Assembly (NCBI RefSeq): GCF_015694705.1
Contig: NZ_JADQDR010000008.1
Span: forward strand, 62,001 to 126,000
Origin: Pontibacter rufus
Lineage (GTDB): Bacteria > Bacteroidota > Bacteroidia > Cytophagales > Hymenobacteraceae
Direction: 5' to 3'
Length of the DNA stretch: 64,000 bases
Part shown: positions 63,238-64,000 of the stretch, one piece after another
How positions within the stretch are numbered: position 1 is the stretch's first letter
How the letters are laid out: every line of letters begins with the position of its first letter
Notes under the pieces: generated by a model
What the model saw: only the letters and a program-made list of their open reading frames with translations
Database searches by the model: none
Told to the model about the DNA's origin: nothing
Program-made: the position numbers and the translations under genes

Positions 63238-64000
63238 TTATTTCAGTTCGAAACGATAGCCGGCACTTAGGAAAACCCCGGCGCTGGACAGCTTTACATG
63301 CCCGGCGCCAATGCCTGAAAGCGGTATTTTTACAAAGGGTGCAACGCCCAGCGAAAAGGCCGGAGAAACTTTATAAGTATAGCTGGCAGCTAAATTCTGT
63401 ACTTTAAACCAGTGCCTGTTCTGGCCGGCCGGTTCCCACGTTTTCTGGTAAGGGTAGTACCCGCTGCCTTTGTAGTTATAGGTATACTTTTCGTCCAGCA
63501 TAATATAACTGGAGAGGCCTGCCTGTATGGCCGCTGTGCTATGGCCGTGTTCCAGCAGTTGCCATTCCAGGTTCAGCGGTATGTCCAGCACCTTACAAAC
63601 AGCGTCTATGGTGGTGGGCAGTTTTTTACCATCCCAATAATCATCAGAAGGGGTGTAGTCGCGGGGCAAAGCTCCGTATACTTTATCGGCCCACACGGCC
63701 CCCGATACCAGACTGAGCCGCCGGGTGATGGGTATGCTGATGCTGATGCCTGCATTGGTGCTGATAGCGCCCGGATTCCTGAACTTCACCATCGTAAAGT
63801 CGGGCGCAACGACCAGGGCTATCCCGATGCTGCTTAAGAAAGTTCGTTTCTTCTTTTCGGACAGCCTGCTGCTGTCGGCCATGGCTGTAACAGGTGTGTC
63901 GCTTACTACTTTTTCGACTGAATCCGCCGCAGCCGCTTCTCCGGATTTGGGGTAAACCTGTTGCAGCGCCAGTGCATCTGCGGCAGTTTTCTGCGTATCA
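63238..64000 (-). CDS. Outer-membrane beta-barrel protein (partial, 5' end outside window)
   Basis: The minus-strand frame stays open to the window edge (254 codons). C-terminal barrel strands: SLGVAPFVKIPLSGIGAGHVKLSSAGVFLSAGYRFEL, with an aromatic-rich end. Segments LSLVSGAVWADKVYGALPRDY and VLDIPLNLEWQLL are typical of PorT-like barrels. Upstream of M(63882) the frame continues with an Ala/Asp/Ser/Val linker, so the true start lies outside; a short version from 63882 is possible but less likely. Confidence 0.72.
   Translation of the reverse strand, partial: DTQKTAADALALQQVYPKSGEAAAADSVEKVVSDTPVTAMADSSRLSEKKKRTFLSSIGIALVVAPDFTMVKFRNPGAISTNAGISISIPITRRLSLVSGAVWADKVYGALPRDYTPSDDYWDGKKLPTTIDAVCKVLDIPLNLEWQLLEHGHSTAAIQAGLSSYIMLDEKYTYNYKGSGYYPYQKTWEPAGQNRHWFKVQNLAASYTYKVSPAFSLGVAPFVKIPLSGIGAGHVKLSSAGVFLSAGYRFELK

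Noticed and set aside
1-64000. tRNA, rRNA, insertion sequences, integrases, toxin-antitoxin pairs and phage genes
   Set aside because: Searched for by eye in gaps and gene products; none recognised.

Overview
The window reads as chromosomal DNA of a Bacteroidota bacterium, most likely a Hymenobacteraceae (Pontibacter-like) member. The pointers are a SusC/SusD pair under an ECF sigma/FecR switch, a type IX secretion C-terminal signal, DUF2911, DUF5777 and TMEM220-like proteins, a PafA-type phosphatase, and start regions without Shine-Dalgarno sites. Lineage is inferred from gene content only. No rRNA, tRNA, CRISPR array, insertion sequence, integrase or phage gene was found; this is ordinary chromosome with several specialised operons.

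Layout. 1-17.5 kb holds mostly single genes: a ferredoxin-NADP reductase (cut by the window edge), a DUF72 protein, two Tyr/Gly/Asn/Arg-rich low-complexity proteins, four small STAS-like proteins scattered among other genes, a NarL-type response regulator, an HMA-AraC fusion regulator, an M1 aminopeptidase, a cyanophycinase, a NudK-like hydrolase, a GIY-YIG-like protein, a Mug glycosylase and an aldo/keto reductase. 17.7-24.4 kb carries a FucP-type sugar transporter, a FUSC membrane protein, an Old Yellow Enzyme and a PD-(D/E)XK-like protein. 24.6-28.6 kb is a tight operon of glycosyltransferase, UDP-galactopyranose mutase and an overlapping glycoside hydrolase, pointing to galactofuranose metabolism. 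29-34.3 kb has a sorbosone-dehydrogenase-like propeller overlapping a ferritin-like gene, DUF2911, a metallo-hydrolase and a fatty-acid desaturase.

34.6-45.2 kb is one nutrient-scavenging locus on the minus strand: ECF sigma, FecR anti-sigma, SusC (with the STN signalling domain), SusD, then a PafA-like phosphatase and a purple acid phosphatase-like enzyme. It looks like a system for capturing and dephosphorylating an organic phosphate. 46.2-53.4 kb is a complete ebo gene set in the order A-B-C-D-E-F, a cluster tied in cyanobacteria to handling and export of a secondary metabolite precursor. A 47-codon ORF sits on the opposite strand in the only sizeable gap of that cluster. 53.8-64 kb holds a CDF cation transporter, an MBL-rhodanese protein, a 1220-residue secreted protein with 14 propeller-like repeats, a cytochrome/YceI/DUF5777 operon and the end of an outer-membrane barrel gene.

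A signal not explained by the genes runs through the whole window: the octamer AAGTATAA (or TTATACTT) occurs far above expectation, inside genes and between them, on both strands, and several times as the two arms of terminator stems. That distribution resembles DNA uptake sequences or other high-copy genome signatures.
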